A program made the position numbers and the translations under genes. From Clostridia bacterium (lineage in GTDB: Bacteria > Bacillota > Clostridia > Christensenellales > UBA1242), in the NCBI GenBank assembly GCA_028702545.1, contig JAQVOQ010000052.1, positions 1 through 6,671 on the forward strand: DNA of 6,671 nucleotides. Direction: 5' to 3'. This document shows positions 5,454 through 6,671 of this stretch, piece by piece. A model generated the notes under the pieces. That model was not told where the DNA came from and did no database searches. It saw nothing but the letters and a program-made list of their open reading frames with translations. The stretch's first letter is position 1. Every line of letters begins with the position of its first letter.

Positions 5454-6533
5454 TTAATTATTTAATATATGATTGGTTATGTCTATAAGGGCATTACTCT
5501 TTTGCAAAGTTTGCATATTTTTTCTAATTTGCTCTAAATTTGCTTTTTTAATTACATAATAAATATCCTTAATTTTACGATACTCCAAAATCGCACCATA
5601 TGACTTAAAAAAATTAAAGTTTGACTGTTCAGGCTCCTGCAAAAAAGCATCTGAACAAATAACAAGGCTTTTGTTTAACGCTTCGTTAACAGTAAGTCCG
5701 CCTGTTTTAGAAACAAGCACATCGCTTATTTGCATAAGCTTATCCACATCTTTTGTAAAACCTATATTTAAAACATGTTTATTGGTTGTGCTTTTTAATT
5801 TTTCTATTTTATCAAAACTTTTAACGTTGCGACCGTTTACTATAATTAGTTGAAAATCATCTTTTTCTTTTAATAAACTTTTAATTATTTTATGTGTTTT
5901 TCCTATACCTGCTCCGCCTGTCATAATAAGAATTGTAAGCTTATCTTTTTGTAATCCAAATTCATTAAGCAATTCAGCTTTATTTAATTTTATATTAAAC
6001 TTACTATTAATCGGTATTCCATAAGGTAGCAAGTTATCTGTAGTATAACCTTTTTTAAACAACGGTTGCATAAATGCTTCATTCGGCAAAATAATATAAT
6101 CATTTACGCCAAAAGGTTTTATACAAGGTGGCACTTCATAATCAGTGATTATGAAATAAACTTTCGGTGTCACCTCAAACATCTTTTTGTATTCATCAAC
6201 AAATAGTTGTCCTATAACATGTGTACAAACTATAACATCGGGTTTAAAATCATTAATTTCTTTTAACAAAAAATTTGCTGGCTTTTTTATTGTATGTTTA
6301 CTATATCCTTTATCTTTTTTGCGCATACTATTGTACACTGCAGTATAAGTTTTAGGAAATATTTTGCCAAGCTTGAAATTAAGTTTTGTAAATACCCAAT
6401 TTTCAAACTTAAAATCATCAAACATCTTTATAATTTTTGTTTCAACACCGTTTTCATTAAGTTGGTCTGAAATAACTTTAGCGACCATATTATGGCCAAC
6501 ACCGACAGTAAGGGATAAAAATAAAACTTTCAT
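5454..6533 (-). CDS. MGDG synthase/UgtP-like glycolipid glycosyltransferase (GT28)
   Basis: A complete 359-residue GT-B enzyme. The N-terminal MGDG-synthase-type domain (about 1-165) shows LSLTVGVGHNMVA (6-18, with Ser7, Gly11 and His14), KPDVIVCTHVIG (97-108) and IITDYEVPP (128-136). After the linker YGIPI (171-175) the GT28-like C-terminal domain carries the glycine loop MTGGAGIGK (204-212) and the donor-site signature SKTGGLTVNEAL (275-286), then QEPEQSNFNFF. This family transfers glucose or galactose from the UDP-sugar to diacylglycerol on the inner face of the cytoplasmic membrane, making membrane glycolipids and, in Bacillota, lipoteichoic-acid anchors. Diacylglycerol is likelier than lipid II because of the N-terminal domain, but sugar and processivity cannot be read. 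The protein is slightly short compared with about 380-residue relatives. ATG 6531-6533 overlaps the upstream stop as TAATG with an AGAGGG Shine-Dalgarno. It ends at its own terminator. It looks like a normal chromosomal gene. Confidence 0.88.
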   Translation of the reverse strand: MKVLFLSLTVGVGHNMVAKVISDQLNENGVETKIIKMFDDFKFENWVFTKLNFKLGKIFPKTYTAVYNSMRKKDKGYSKHTIKKPANFLLKEINDFKPDVIVCTHVIGQLFVDEYKKMFEVTPKVYFIITDYEVPPCIKPFGVNDYIILPNEAFMQPLFKKGYTTDNLLPYGIPINSKFNIKLNKAELLNEFGLQKDKLTILIMTGGAGIGKTHKIIKSLLKEKDDFQLIIVNGRNVKSFDKIEKLKSTTNKHVLNIGFTKDVDKLMQISDVLVSKTGGLTVNEALNKSLVICSDAFLQEPEQSNFNFFKSYGAILEYRKIKDIYYVIKKANLEQIRKNMQTLQKSNALIDITNHILNN

Positions 6534-6671
6534 TACAGCCCTCTCTTTTTCACTTGATTATTTAGACACTTTAAACCAGTAAGATACTGCATAACTTGTC
6601 TTCTTTTGTTATCGCTATGTAATGGTATCATTGATATAAACAGTAAACCTTCTATTAATTCAACATCATTC
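6533..6671 (-). CDS. 3' end of an unrecognised gene upstream of the glycosyltransferase
   Basis: An open frame enters from the right edge and runs 45 codons to a TAA (6533-6535) that overlaps the glycosyltransferase ATG (TAATG). The visible C-terminus includes LLFISMIPLHSDNKRRQVMQ and ends LKCLNNQVKKRGL. It is coding-like and its end carries the next gene's Shine-Dalgarno, so it is very likely a real, coupled gene. The fragment is too short for me to assign a family. A role in the same lipid or envelope pathway is suggested only by position. Confidence 0.65.
   Translation of the reverse strand, partial: NDVELIEGLLFISMIPLHSDNKRRQVMQYLTGLKCLNNQVKKRGL

Noticed and set aside
5671..5853. Plus-strand open frame of 60 codons
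   Set aside because: It is antisense to the C-terminal domain of the glycosyltransferase, with no ribosome binding site or family match.
5895..5927. GGAGIGKT in the glycosyltransferase fits the Walker A pattern
   Set aside because: It is the glycine loop that opens the C-terminal domain of GT-B/MurG-like enzymes; there is no Walker B and the flanking motifs are clearly glycosyltransferase.
6364..6582. Plus-strand open frame of 72 codons
   Set aside because: It is antisense to the glycosyltransferase N-terminus and the end of the upstream gene, both of which are well supported.

Overview
The window is AT-rich DNA with compact, overlapping genes that all end in TAA. Tryptophan is encoded by TGG and the ribosome binding sites are strong AAGGAG-type sequences. 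Together with a BspA-like leucine-rich-repeat protein and a processive-type diacylglycerol glycosyltransferase, this suggests a low-GC Bacillota or Mycoplasmatota-related bacterium, perhaps from a gut-like habitat. That placement is inference; there is no rRNA or tRNA to anchor it. Part of the window looks like an integrative/conjugative element (ICE), or its remains, next to ordinary chromosomal genes.

Left part (1-3994). Five genes on the minus strand form one tightly packed operon, read from about 3845 down past the left edge. In order of transcription they are: an ArdC-like antirestriction/zincin protein fused to a DUF3846 domain; a membrane-anchored BspA-like LRR protein; an Api92-like (DUF1281 family) protein; a 174-residue protein of a widespread but uncharacterised phage/ICE family; and a small Cys-rich zinc-ribbon-like protein cut by the window edge. 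The junctions are either a stop codon overlapping the next Shine-Dalgarno (TAAGGAG) or TAATG stop/start overlaps, so translational coupling is likely throughout. The 149-bp divergent region upstream holds short direct repeats built on CTGAAT and is the obvious place for control of the operon.

Middle (3995-5453). A very AT-rich isochorismatase/nicotinamidase-like hydrolase gene lies alone on the plus strand. It has an extended -10 candidate, a GTG start and a hairpin terminator shared with the convergent gene. That convergent gene is the C-terminal part of a VirB4/TraE-type conjugation ATPase. It retains Walker B but has lost Walker A and the N-terminal domain and has no credible start, so it is best read as a pseudogene. 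A perfect 11-bp inverted repeat sits at its truncated end, followed by a terminator belonging to the next gene.

Right part (5454-6671). A complete MGDG-synthase/UgtP-like GT-B glycosyltransferase on the minus strand is coupled by TAATG to the 3' end of an unrecognised gene entering from the right edge. These look like host chromosomal genes (membrane glycolipid synthesis).

The ArdC operon and the VirB4 fragment are what one expects inside an ICE. The truncation, the inserted plus-strand hydrolase and the change in composition suggest a rearranged or decayed edge of such an element. No CRISPR array, tRNA, rRNA or transposase is visible.
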